Positions 1 to 6,515 of a stretch of 43,454 nt of DNA are shown one piece after another; the first letter of the stretch is position 1; every line of letters starts with the position of its first letter. The stretch is from Loktanella sp. Alg231-35 (GTDB lineage Bacteria > Pseudomonadota > Alphaproteobacteria > Rhodobacterales > Rhodobacteraceae): positions 1 to 43,454 of the forward strand of contig NZ_FREV01000012.1 of NCBI RefSeq assembly GCF_900143545.1, given 5' to 3'. The notes beneath the pieces are model-generated. The model was not told the origin of the DNA, did not search any database, and saw only the letters and a program-made list of their open reading frames with translations. The position numbers and the translations under genes were made by a program.

Positions 1-250
1 TCTTATGATTGACGGGCCAGCCTTCGACTCGCAGTAGTTCCGCAACCTTACGATAGCCGTAGCGCCCATATTGCTTGGCCAATCGGATCATTGCCAGGCG
101 CAACACCTCATCATCCGTGGAAACCGCTTGGTATTGCAACGTGCTTCGGGCCACGCCCAGAACCCGACATGTGCGCCGTTCAGAGGTTGCCAGCTTTTGT
201 CGGCTGTGCACCACGGCCTGACGAAGCTGGTCTGTCGTCAGGCCTTCGGC
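1..250 (-). CDS. IS3 transposase OrfB, N-terminal part only
   Basis: This frame encodes the integrase-like catalytic half of an IS3 transposase, but only about 83 residues are inside the window. It reads LTTDQLRQAVVHSRQ at the start and includes a conserved YGRYGYRKVAELL segment, typical of the HTH-like region of OrfB before the DDE core. It overlaps the end of orfA in the -1 frame. No good start codon or ribosome site is seen, which fits production as an OrfAB fusion by frameshifting at 250-256, although the CTG at 239-241 is a possible start. The catalytic DDE residues are beyond the left edge, so activity cannot be judged. Confidence 0.85.
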
Positions 251-525
251 TTTAAATAATCAAGGCTCTCTTTGAGGATCAGCTTATCCAACTCAAGCTC
301 CGCCACGATCTTCTTGAGCCGATCATTCTCTTTCTGAAGCGCCTTCAGATTGGCCATCTCCGATCGTCCCATGCCACCAAACCGTTTGCGCCATGTGTAA
401 TAGGTCGCGTCGCTGACACCAGCACTTCTGCAGGCCGTCGCTACATCTGAGCCAGACGCTAGGCTCAGTTCAATCTCACGCAAAAGCCGAAGAACATCTT
501 CATCCGAGTACCGTTTCCGTGCCAT
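238..525 (-). CDS. IS3 transposase OrfA (DNA-binding subunit)
   Basis: This 95-aa protein starts MARKRYSDED and carries a helix-turn-helix (about residues 10-55, with SGVSDATYYTW-like spacing) followed by a leucine-rich coiled coil (about 65-90). That is the usual OrfA layout, which binds the IS ends and mediates multimerisation. The ATG at 525 is chosen because GGAG lies 9 nt upstream; an in-frame TTG at 540 has no such site. The frame ends LKPKA and overlaps orfB. The protein is full length and looks intact. Confidence 0.9.
   Translation of the reverse strand: MARKRYSDEDVLRLLREIELSLASGSDVATACRSAGVSDATYYTWRKRFGGMGRSEMANLKALQKENDRLKKIVAELELDKLILKESLDYLKPKA
250..256 (-). promoter_or_regulatory. 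-1 programmed frameshift site (T TTA AAG)
   Basis: The minus strand reads TTTAAAG across the codons TTA AAG near the end of orfA. It has the X XXY YYZ form expected for tandem -1 slippage. Slipping would continue in the orfB frame (DYLK then AEGLTTDQ), giving the OrfAB fusion transposase. The stop codon of orfA follows 9 nt later. Function is inferred from position and form. Confidence 0.65.
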
Positions 526-542
526 CAATCCAATCTCCAAAA

Positions 543-959
543 CTAAGCCAACTTTGGCACAGTTTTAGGGGGCCAAGACAAATCGTCGCTTTCAAAATCA
601 ACGTGTATATGGTTTCCGTCGGGATCCCAGATATTGAAAGCGTAGAGATTGACATCAGCGAGGAACACCTCACGGAATTTCGTGTCTGAGGTTTCAAGTC
701 GCTTTTTGAAGGCCACCGCACCTTTTGCCCGAAAGGCAAAATGTTCGAGCTTGAGGTCAACCTCGGTGCCAACCGCCGCTGGCTCTTCGATTTCGACTAA
801 ATGCACGACCGCAGTTTCATTGGCATACATCCAAGCACCCTCAAACGGGAAGGATGGTCGAGGTCCTACCGTGAGACCCAAAACATCGGTGTACCAAGCG
901 GTCATCTCCTCAAGTTTTGTTGTACGAATGTTAACGTGGTCGAGCCGCATGATCTGCAT
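543..959 (-). CDS. VOC/glyoxalase-superfamily protein with IS-encoded C-terminus
   Basis: The protein has the vicinal-oxygen-chelate fold: an N-terminal MRLDHVNIRT strand, a VLGLTVGPRP turn, and the second-module end motif WDPDGNHIHVDFE. Such proteins are metal-dependent dioxygenases, isomerases or lyases, and the reaction here is not known. It is the last gene of the catabolic run. The final 11 codons (SWPPKTVPKLA and the stop) fall inside the IS3 terminus, so the natural C-terminus has been replaced. Only a few residues are likely lost because the conserved end motif is intact. Possible starts are GTG 971, ATG 959 and ATG 950; 959 is used, with AGAGG 11 nt upstream. Confidence 0.8.
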   Translation of the reverse strand: MQIMRLDHVNIRTTKLEEMTAWYTDVLGLTVGPRPSFPFEGAWMYANETAVVHLVEIEEPAAVGTEVDLKLEHFAFRAKGAVAFKKRLETSDTKFREVFLADVNLYAFNIWDPDGNHIHVDFESDDLSWPPKTVPKLA

Positions 960-981
960 TGCCTCGCGCACCTCTTTTTGG

Positions 982-1056
982 CCTTTGGAGTATCCCCGTC
1001 TGGTCTACTCCAAAGGAAGGATCGAGCCGAATGACTCGCGTCCTTCGGCCCGATCC
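982..1056 (-). terminator. Two adjacent stem-loops between the NTF2-like and VOC genes
   Basis: The first, starting 12 nt after the NTF2-like stop, is a 13-bp stem (1019-1031 with 1044-1056, one G-T pair) and a 12-nt loop. The second is a perfect 9-bp stem (982-990 with 1008-1016) and a 17-nt loop. Neither is followed by a clean T run on the minus strand. They may be a weak terminator, an mRNA-processing site, or an attenuator ahead of the VOC gene. Confidence 0.4.
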
Positions 1057-1068
1057 ATGGGAGAAAGT

Positions 1069-1527
1069 TTACTTCATCTTCAGGTCAGAACCACGGAACG
1101 TGCTGACCATTGCTGCCATCAGGCCATCGCGCGTGACATAGGCGTCTGACCCGCGGTAAGGCTCGGCAAGGAATGGTGCATTGGCGACCCATTGGACGTT
1201 CAGCGTATTGCCGACCAAGAAACTCCGCTCGGTCGAGAAAGTAATGCCGATCAGGCCACCATCTTCGGGAAGTTGGCAAAAGCCAGCGAATAGATCACCG
1301 ATCGCTTCGCGACCCACGACAACGGTGCCGTTGTCGAGATGTACTTCCGCATCAGCAGGGTACTGCGCCATCAAGCGATCCCAGTCACAAACATTCAGCG
1401 CGTCCAAGTGTTCGTCGATCACAGCTTGTGGTGTTGGTTGCGTAACCAAGTCTGGCAGCTCGCGGGATTGGGCGGACACCTGTGTCGCCAGCAAAAGGAT
1501 AGCTCCTGCTATGAGGTTCTTCATCAT
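1069..1527 (-). CDS. Secreted NTF2/SnoaL-like domain protein
   Basis: This 152-aa protein begins MMKNLIAGAILLLATQVSAQ, a clear Sec signal peptide with cleavage likely after VSAQ, so the mature protein is periplasmic. The mature part reads like an NTF2/SnoaL cone-fold protein (PQAVIDEHLDALNVCDWDRL, then YPADAEVHLDNGTVVVGREAI), a fold used by small hydrolases, isomerases and binding proteins. The start is fixed by AAAGGA 8 nt upstream of ATG 1527. It follows the E1 dehydrogenase by 37 nt and is probably co-transcribed. The specific role is unknown; a periplasmic protein in this operon could handle the substrate before import. Confidence 0.8.
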   Translation of the reverse strand: MMKNLIAGAILLLATQVSAQSRELPDLVTQPTPQAVIDEHLDALNVCDWDRLMAQYPADAEVHLDNGTVVVGREAIGDLFAGFCQLPEDGGLIGITFSTERSFLVGNTLNVQWVANAPFLAEPYRGSDAYVTRDGLMAAMVSTFRGSDLKMK

Positions 1528-1564
1528 GGTATTTCCTTTCAAGATTTCATTGTGGTTGAGTGGA

Positions 1565-3577
1565 TTACTTGCCTTTGAGCAATGCGTGCGCCGCGGTGCA
1601 GATCTTCTCGGCGTCCGGAATGAGCACAGATTGCAGGCCAGCATTGGCGGGCATGCGGACATCGGGCGTGGTGACGCGCGCGATGTTTAAAGGGGTCTTC
1701 GGTTCCACCAGTTCGCGCAACCTGAAGGCTATTTCGCCAGCAAATCCGCCTTGGCGAACTGCCTCGTGAACGATCAAGACATTGCCACCCGCCGCCTTTG
1801 CAGCAGCGATCATCGCATCTTCATCCAGCGGGTTCAGCCAACGCAGATCAAGCACGCTAGCTTCGATCCCGTCGCCGGACAGGGCGTCAGCGGCGGCAAG
1901 CGCGCGCGGCACCATTGTCCCCCACGTCATGATCACAACGTCTTTGCCATCGCGACGCAGGCGCGCTTTGCCGACTGGCTCTGCACCTTGCGTTATCGCG
2001 ACTTCAGACTTCTCAAAGTAGAGACCGCGCGCCTCGATGACGACCACGGGGTCTGGGTCAGCGGCGGCAGCGCGCAGCAATGCGTAGGCATCCGTCGCCG
2101 ACGCAGCAAGTGCTACCTTGATGCCCGGAATATGTGCCAGAATGGCCTCGATTGATTGAGAATGCTGCGCACAAGACCCCGGCGTGACACCTTGTTGGGT
2201 GCGCACAACCATCGGACATGTCGATTTTCCACCCGTGATATAACGGACGTTGGCTGCCTGATTGATCAATTGGTCCAGCGCCACAAAAATGAAGTCGGCC
2301 CACATGATCTCAACGATTGGTCTCATGCCGCTGATGGCAGCACCAACAGCAGACCCAAGGATCGCATTTTCCGCAATGGGCATGTCGAACACACGGTCCT
2401 CGCCGAAATCGCGTTGTAAATAGCGGCTTCCACCAAAGATACCGCCCGCGTTTCCGACGTCTTCGCCGTAAACCAGCGTGTTCTCGTCTGTCTCAAGCTC
2501 GGCCCGCATCGCCAGCGTCACGGCAGCGATATAGGTCATTTCTTGCGTCTCAAGGACCTCTGGCATTTCAGCGCTTGGTGGTGCCAGTACATTTGCGAGG
2601 ATGCCAGCATCTTCGGGATCGGGCCCTTCCATCACGGCCTCGGCCATATCGTCGGCGCGCTGGGATTGGGCTGCGACAAGTTCGTCGACCTGTGCTTGCT
2701 TCATTGCACCCGCAGCCACCAACCGCGCACCCAGCACCTTGATCGGATCGCGTGTTTCAGCCTCGGCCCTGTCGGCCTTGGGCCGGTAGTGTTCGATGTC
2801 TTTGTTGTAGTGACCCCAAAGCCGGGGAACGATGAATTCAACCAAGACGGGCCCCTGCCCGCTGCGCACGTATTCAGCAGTCGCGGCAAAGGTGTCGCGG
2901 ACGCTAATCGCATCACTGCCGTTTATGGTGGCCGATTTCATGCCATATCCGCCGGCGCGCTGCGCAATTCTATCCACTGTCACCATCTTTGACATCGGCG
3001 TCAGTTCGGCCCAGCCATTGTTTTCAACAACAAAGATTACCGGCAGCTTGAAAGCAGAGGCAAAGGCCATCGCCTCGTGCACGGCGCCTTGGTTCATTGC
3101 GCCGTCACCGATGGTCACAGTGACCACCTGCCCGTTACCTTTGCGCAGGTTCGCCATCGCGACGCCGCAGGCCATTGTTGTGCCAGCACCGACGATCGAG
3201 TTTTCGCCAACAAACCGTGTGTCGGGCGCCATCAAGTATGCAGAGCCGGCACGCCCGCCGTTCACGCCACCAGCCTTCTGACAGACCTCAGCCATCACCG
3301 CCTCAGGTGCGAGACCTGATGCAATCGCCCAGCCATGGCCGCGGTAGGTGGCAATCATCTGATCATCGGGGCGCAATGCCGCTGCTGCCCCGACTGGCAC
3401 AGCCTCCTGGCCAGCGCAAAAGTGCATTGATCCGGGAACGCGCGGTGGATTTGTCTGCGTCAGTGCAAGTGCTTTGGCCTCAAAGCCGCGAATGAACGCG
3501 ATTTCCTCAAGCATATCTTGCGCCGCAGCGAAATCCTGAGAGGCAAGAGGCGTGATTTTGTTTGCAGAAGAATTCAT
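1565..3577 (-). CDS. Fused alpha/beta E1 component of a 2-oxoacid or acetoin dehydrogenase
   Basis: This 670-aa protein joins both E1 subunits in one chain. The first half (about 15-320) is the alpha part with a thiamine-diphosphate motif, GDGAMNQG followed about 25 residues later by VENN. The second half (about 345-665) is the beta part, with YGEDVGNAGGIFGG, DMPIAENAILG and a C-terminal transketolase domain. Such enzymes decarboxylate 2-oxoacids, or cleave acetoin, and pass the acyl group to a lipoyl E2. No E2 or E3 gene is in the window, so it may borrow them or act as a stand-alone ThDP enzyme. ATG 3577 has AGGA 7 nt upstream. It follows the histidine phosphatase by 26 nt. Confidence 0.9.
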   Translation of the reverse strand: MNSSANKITPLASQDFAAAQDMLEEIAFIRGFEAKALALTQTNPPRVPGSMHFCAGQEAVPVGAAAALRPDDQMIATYRGHGWAIASGLAPEAVMAEVCQKAGGVNGGRAGSAYLMAPDTRFVGENSIVGAGTTMACGVAMANLRKGNGQVVTVTIGDGAMNQGAVHEAMAFASAFKLPVIFVVENNGWAELTPMSKMVTVDRIAQRAGGYGMKSATINGSDAISVRDTFAATAEYVRSGQGPVLVEFIVPRLWGHYNKDIEHYRPKADRAEAETRDPIKVLGARLVAAGAMKQAQVDELVAAQSQRADDMAEAVMEGPDPEDAGILANVLAPPSAEMPEVLETQEMTYIAAVTLAMRAELETDENTLVYGEDVGNAGGIFGGSRYLQRDFGEDRVFDMPIAENAILGSAVGAAISGMRPIVEIMWADFIFVALDQLINQAANVRYITGGKSTCPMVVRTQQGVTPGSCAQHSQSIEAILAHIPGIKVALAASATDAYALLRAAAADPDPVVVIEARGLYFEKSEVAITQGAEPVGKARLRRDGKDVVIMTWGTMVPRALAAADALSGDGIEASVLDLRWLNPLDEDAMIAAAKAAGGNVLIVHEAVRQGGFAGEIAFRLRELVEPKTPLNIARVTTPDVRMPANAGLQSVLIPDAEKICTAAHALLKGK

Positions 3578-3603
3578 TTCAAAGTCCTGAGTGATTGCAG
3601 CAT

Positions 3604-4305
3604 CTAAACAACGAGAGGCTGGATGATGTCGCGGAATTGGATGGTGCTGCCGTTCGGCCCCAGCTTGATTGTGATCGGTTCGACCCAATTAGGCTCGCCC
3701 GGATCCGAAAGCCCCATGTAAGCAACCAAGATGGCGCGCAGCACTGGCGAATGGCTGACAGCGACAATGCTTAGGTTTTTCTCGGTCGACGTGTCAGCGC
3801 AGCTACGGCAGTAGTTCAGCAAGCGGCGTGCGACCGCAGTCGCGTTTTCACCTGGCGGGTTGTCGTGAACCAGCCAATGGCCAATGCGATCAGGCGCGCG
3901 AAAGAAATCCCCAAAGAACGGCAGCTTCTCGATGGCGTCGCCGCTGATCGTACCTTCCGGCAATTGCCGCGACATCGCTTTGCCGTTTGACACCATCTCA
4001 ACCCGGTGTCCGGCAAGGTAAAGATCAGGGTTTCGCACGGCGTATTCGTCGTGCACGCCCTCGATAGTGAGCGTTGGGTTTTGTGCCTTGATCATTTCAC
4101 CCAAACGCTTGGCCGTGTCATGAGACCGCACCGTTTTGGTCGCCAGCAGCAAGATGGTTTCGCCGTCCGGCGTATGGGCAGCAACAAAGCTGCCAGCACG
4201 GTCGATGTCGGCCTGCGCGTCGTCGGACAAAGGAACGTCACCGTTATGTCCATCGACTTTACCATGCCGAAACAGGTAAATTGTGATGTCTCCAGACTGA
4301 ATCAT
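3604..4305 (-). CDS. Histidine phosphatase (phosphoglycerate mutase-like) family protein
   Basis: The 233-aa protein has the branch's phospho-accepting motif near the N-terminus (YLFRHGKVDG) and the second catalytic histidine near the C-terminus (VAVSHSPVLRAI). The superfamily removes or transfers phosphate through a phospho-histidine. It lies 9 nt downstream of the ATP-binding dikinase subunit. This makes a phosphorylated pathway intermediate, or removal of an inhibitory phosphorylated by-product, plausible substrates; this is inference. No signal peptide is seen, so it is probably cytoplasmic. Confidence 0.85.
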   Translation of the reverse strand: MIQSGDITIYLFRHGKVDGHNGDVPLSDDAQADIDRAGSFVAAHTPDGETILLLATKTVRSHDTAKRLGEMIKAQNPTLTIEGVHDEYAVRNPDLYLAGHRVEMVSNGKAMSRQLPEGTISGDAIEKLPFFGDFFRAPDRIGHWLVHDNPPGENATAVARRLLNYCRSCADTSTEKNLSIVAVSHSPVLRAILVAYMGLSDPGEPNWVEPITIKLGPNGSTIQFRDIIQPLVV

Positions 4306-4314
4306 GTGCTTACA

Positions 4315-5136
4315 TCAGAGTGTCGTCACAGGCCGCGATTGCAGCAGATAAACGGCGTTTTCGCGCATGGCCCATTCGATGTCCTGCGGTGCGCCGTAAT
4401 GGGTTTCGAGCTTCAGGCCAAAGTCCGTCAGCTGCAAAAGATCATCATCGCTCAGCACACCGCCATGCGGGATGTTTTCCTTCTTTTTGCGCCCTTTGCG
4501 GTCAACAACGTAGTGATCGGGCGTCACTTCGCCGGACACGACGGCTTCGCCCAGACCATAAGCAGCTTCGATCATCATTCGGTCGCGGCGGCGTGTCACG
4601 GGGTGCACGGTGAACATGACACCTGCCTTTTCCGCGTCGATCATCTTTTGCACAACAACTGCCATACGCAGATCGTCGAGCGATCCCTTCAGGTCGCGGT
4701 AGAAGATCGCACGTTCCGAAAAGAACGATGCCCAACAATCGATCACGGCTTTTCGGACGGGGTCGGCGCCTTCCATGTTGAGGTAGGTTTCTTGCTGGCC
4801 TGCATAGCTTGCCGCTTCGCTATCTTCGGCGCTGGCGGAGGAGCGTACGGCGACCTTGCCGCCAAGTTCCGCATACGCGTCCAGAACGCTCTGATCGACG
4901 ATCGCGGTTTCTTCGACCAGCTTCATCGCATTGACATGGTCTTTTGCGTTGGCAAATGCGCGCAAAGCGGTCGCGTCAACACATGCCTCCATAATGTCTG
5001 ATGGCACCACGAAACCGGGTGGGACCGGCAAGCCTTGTCCAGCCATCGACGCAAGGCTTGCACCTTTGCCGCCAGCAATTTCGACAGATTGCGCGTCAGG
5101 TTCCGCAAACCAGATAACAGAACGTAAATCAGCCAT
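4315..5136 (-). CDS. ATP-binding subunit of a split PEP-synthase-like dikinase (PPDK_N domain)
   Basis: This 273-aa protein is only the ATP-grasp domain of the PEP synthase/pyruvate phosphate dikinase family. Visible motifs are IAGGKGASLASM (about 20-31), VAVRSSASAEDSEAASYAGQ (about 93-112), YGLGEAVVSGEVTPD, and the terminal DIEWA and LLQSRPVT. It would transfer the beta-phosphate of ATP to the swivelling histidine domain, which here is on a separate protein (6511-8244). The arrangement resembles the two catalytic subunits of phenylphosphate synthase. The start overlaps the cyclase gene by 8 nt, suggesting coupled translation. Longer upstream starts would run deep into the cyclase gene and lack a ribosome site. 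Confidence 0.88.
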   Translation of the reverse strand: MADLRSVIWFAEPDAQSVEIAGGKGASLASMAGQGLPVPPGFVVPSDIMEACVDATALRAFANAKDHVNAMKLVEETAIVDQSVLDAYAELGGKVAVRSSASAEDSEAASYAGQQETYLNMEGADPVRKAVIDCWASFFSERAIFYRDLKGSLDDLRMAVVVQKMIDAEKAGVMFTVHPVTRRRDRMMIEAAYGLGEAVVSGEVTPDHYVVDRKGRKKKENIPHGGVLSDDDLLQLTDFGLKLETHYGAPQDIEWAMRENAVYLLQSRPVTTL

Positions 5137-5851
5137 CGATAATGCCCACCGCACGCACTGGCGCGCCAGTTGTGCCTTGCCAGGCAACCGGGAACACCGA
5201 GAGCGTGAACCCGTGAGAGGGTAACTGATCCAGGTTGACCATGTTTTCGAGATGCCAATAGTCGTCTTCTTGCATGACTTTGTGGGCAAGCCAAAATTCT
5301 TCACGCTTAAACATTGCCCAAACTGGTGGGTCAAACGTGGGCGCGTCACATCCCATCATGCGCACACCCCGCGCAATCAACCAGCGGGTCGCCTCTGCTG
5401 TCATGCCAACGTGATCAGTCAGATAGCGCGGTTCATCATTGTACGCGGACGCCCCGGTTTGGATCAGAACGATGTCGCGTTCCTTTAGAGTGTATTTGAT
5501 TTTTTTGAGAGCACTGATGATATCTTCAACGGTAATCCCCGCCCCCTTTTCTAAATGGCGGAAATCGAGAACGACGCCGTCGCTGTAACAGTATTCGAGT
5601 GGGATGCCTTCAGGCCCGGGAGCGTCAGGACCTCGCATATGTTTGACAGCATCAACATGGGTCCCCGCGTGGTCACTGTGACTGACAACATAGTGGGCTG
5701 TGAGGTGATCTTCGCCGTATTTGCCGGCGCCAATATTATCTGCAAATTCCTTCCACGACTCCAACATCGTGATCTTCGGTCCCTGCACACGAGGGAAGGT
5801 TATCATCCCCTCATGAACGGGCATGGACAAATCAATCAGCTGGCGGGTCAT
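5129..5851 (-). CDS. Cyclase-family (kynurenine formamidase-like) metal-dependent hydrolase
   Basis: The 240-aa protein has the family pattern: an N-terminal IDLSMPVHEGM segment and a metal-binding HSDHAGTHVDA motif near residue 57. Members hydrolyse formamides, lactams or enol lactones, the best known being N-formylkynurenine formamidase. The substrate here is unknown, but ring opening or amide hydrolysis would suit a heterocycle pathway. ATG 5851 is preceded by AGAGGAAA at good spacing. The gene overlaps the end of the GntR gene by 20 nt and the start of the dikinase subunit by 8 nt, so all three are likely translated from one message. Confidence 0.88.
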   Translation of the reverse strand: MTRQLIDLSMPVHEGMITFPRVQGPKITMLESWKEFADNIGAGKYGEDHLTAHYVVSHSDHAGTHVDAVKHMRGPDAPGPEGIPLEYCYSDGVVLDFRHLEKGAGITVEDIISALKKIKYTLKERDIVLIQTGASAYNDEPRYLTDHVGMTAEATRWLIARGVRMMGCDAPTFDPPVWAMFKREEFWLAHKVMQEDDYWHLENMVNLDQLPSHGFTLSVFPVAWQGTTGAPVRAVGIIDG

Positions 5852-6494
5852 GTTGTGTTTCCTCTTCAAATAATTTGGCGAATTTGCTGACATGCGAGCG
5901 CATCTCGGACCCACTGTTGATGGGATCGCCTTCGTTTAGGGCTTTGATGATGGGCAAGTGGTATTTGGCTACCTGGACCAGTCCGACATGCTCCATCATG
6001 AGTTTAACCGTCGTCACATGCGTGCGGCTTTCGATACGAAGAGAGTCCCATGTCTCCTCCAGAATTTGGTTGTTGGCGGCCATAACAATGCGCCGGTGGA
6101 ATTGTGCATCAAGCGACGCCATCGTGTTGACATCCTCATTGCGTGCGGCAGCTTCCATTTCTTCGTAGATGCTTTGCAGTTCGTCGACGTTTCCTTTCAA
6201 AAAAGGCGCTGCCAACTGTCCGGCAAGTTCTTCAAGTGCGGCACGCACCGGATAGACTTGTGCAATCTCAGAAGGGTTCACGTGGCGAACACGGGCACCT
6301 TTATAGGGTTGTACTTCAACGAAATGCATCGCGACCAAATCCCTGAGTGCTTCGCGAACGGGCGACTGACTGACGCCCAATTCCTTGGCAATTTGAGATT
6401 CAATGAGACGGTCACCCGGTTGATAATCCCCCTGCAAAATGCGGGTTAGGAGGGTTTCGCGGATTTGGTCGCTGAGAACTGCACGTTGTAACAT
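5832..6494 (-). CDS. GntR-family transcriptional regulator with FCD domain
   Basis: The 220-aa protein has an N-terminal winged helix (about 10-70, with YQPGDRLIESQIAKELGVSQ and SPVREALRDL) and a C-terminal all-helical FCD effector domain (FHRRIVMAANNQ, then a late RSH). This type usually represses catabolic operons and releases DNA on binding a carboxylic-acid ligand. It is embedded between the two dikinase subunits, so it should be made with the enzymes it controls. A partial copy of the locus operator lies at 6505-6515, 10 nt before its start, consistent with autoregulation. It is the best candidate to bind the three full operators in this window. Confidence 0.92.
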   Translation of the reverse strand: MLQRAVLSDQIRETLLTRILQGDYQPGDRLIESQIAKELGVSQSPVREALRDLVAMHFVEVQPYKGARVRHVNPSEIAQVYPVRAALEELAGQLAAPFLKGNVDELQSIYEEMEAAARNEDVNTMASLDAQFHRRIVMAANNQILEETWDSLRIESRTHVTTVKLMMEHVGLVQVAKYHLPIIKALNEGDPINSGSEMRSHVSKFAKLFEEETQHDPPAD

Positions 6495-6504
6495 CTTGCT
6501 GGCC

Positions 6505-6515
6505 TATCGATTATT
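6505..6515. promoter_or_regulatory. Partial copy of the locus operator, upstream of the GntR gene
   Basis: The plus strand reads TATCGATTATT, identical to the core of the three full operators at 8351, 15974 and 19805, but the neighbouring GTCAAC is absent. It spans the stop codon of the dikinase gene and ends 10 nt before the regulator's start. It could serve as an internal autoregulatory or roadblock site. An 11-nt match has some chance of being coincidental. Confidence 0.45.

Larger units (their letters stand above)
1..575 (-). mobile_element. IS3-family insertion sequence, one end, continues past the left edge
   Basis: The element is recognised from its two overlapping transposase frames: orfA with a helix-turn-helix and coiled coil, then orfB in the -1 frame. 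The terminus nearest the VOC gene is inferred at about 575, where the minus strand reads TGGCCCCCTAAAACTG, in keeping with the TG start and C-rich ends of IS3 members. The other terminus and the DDE catalytic part of orfB lie left of the window. The terminus is inferred from sequence character only, because the matching inverted repeat is not visible. Confidence 0.85.

Noticed and set aside
4006..5001. Long plus-strand open frame of 331 codons
   Set aside because: It lies opposite the dikinase subunit and histidine phosphatase genes, whose motifs are unmistakable. Its product has no domain and an odd His/Arg/Cys-rich composition.
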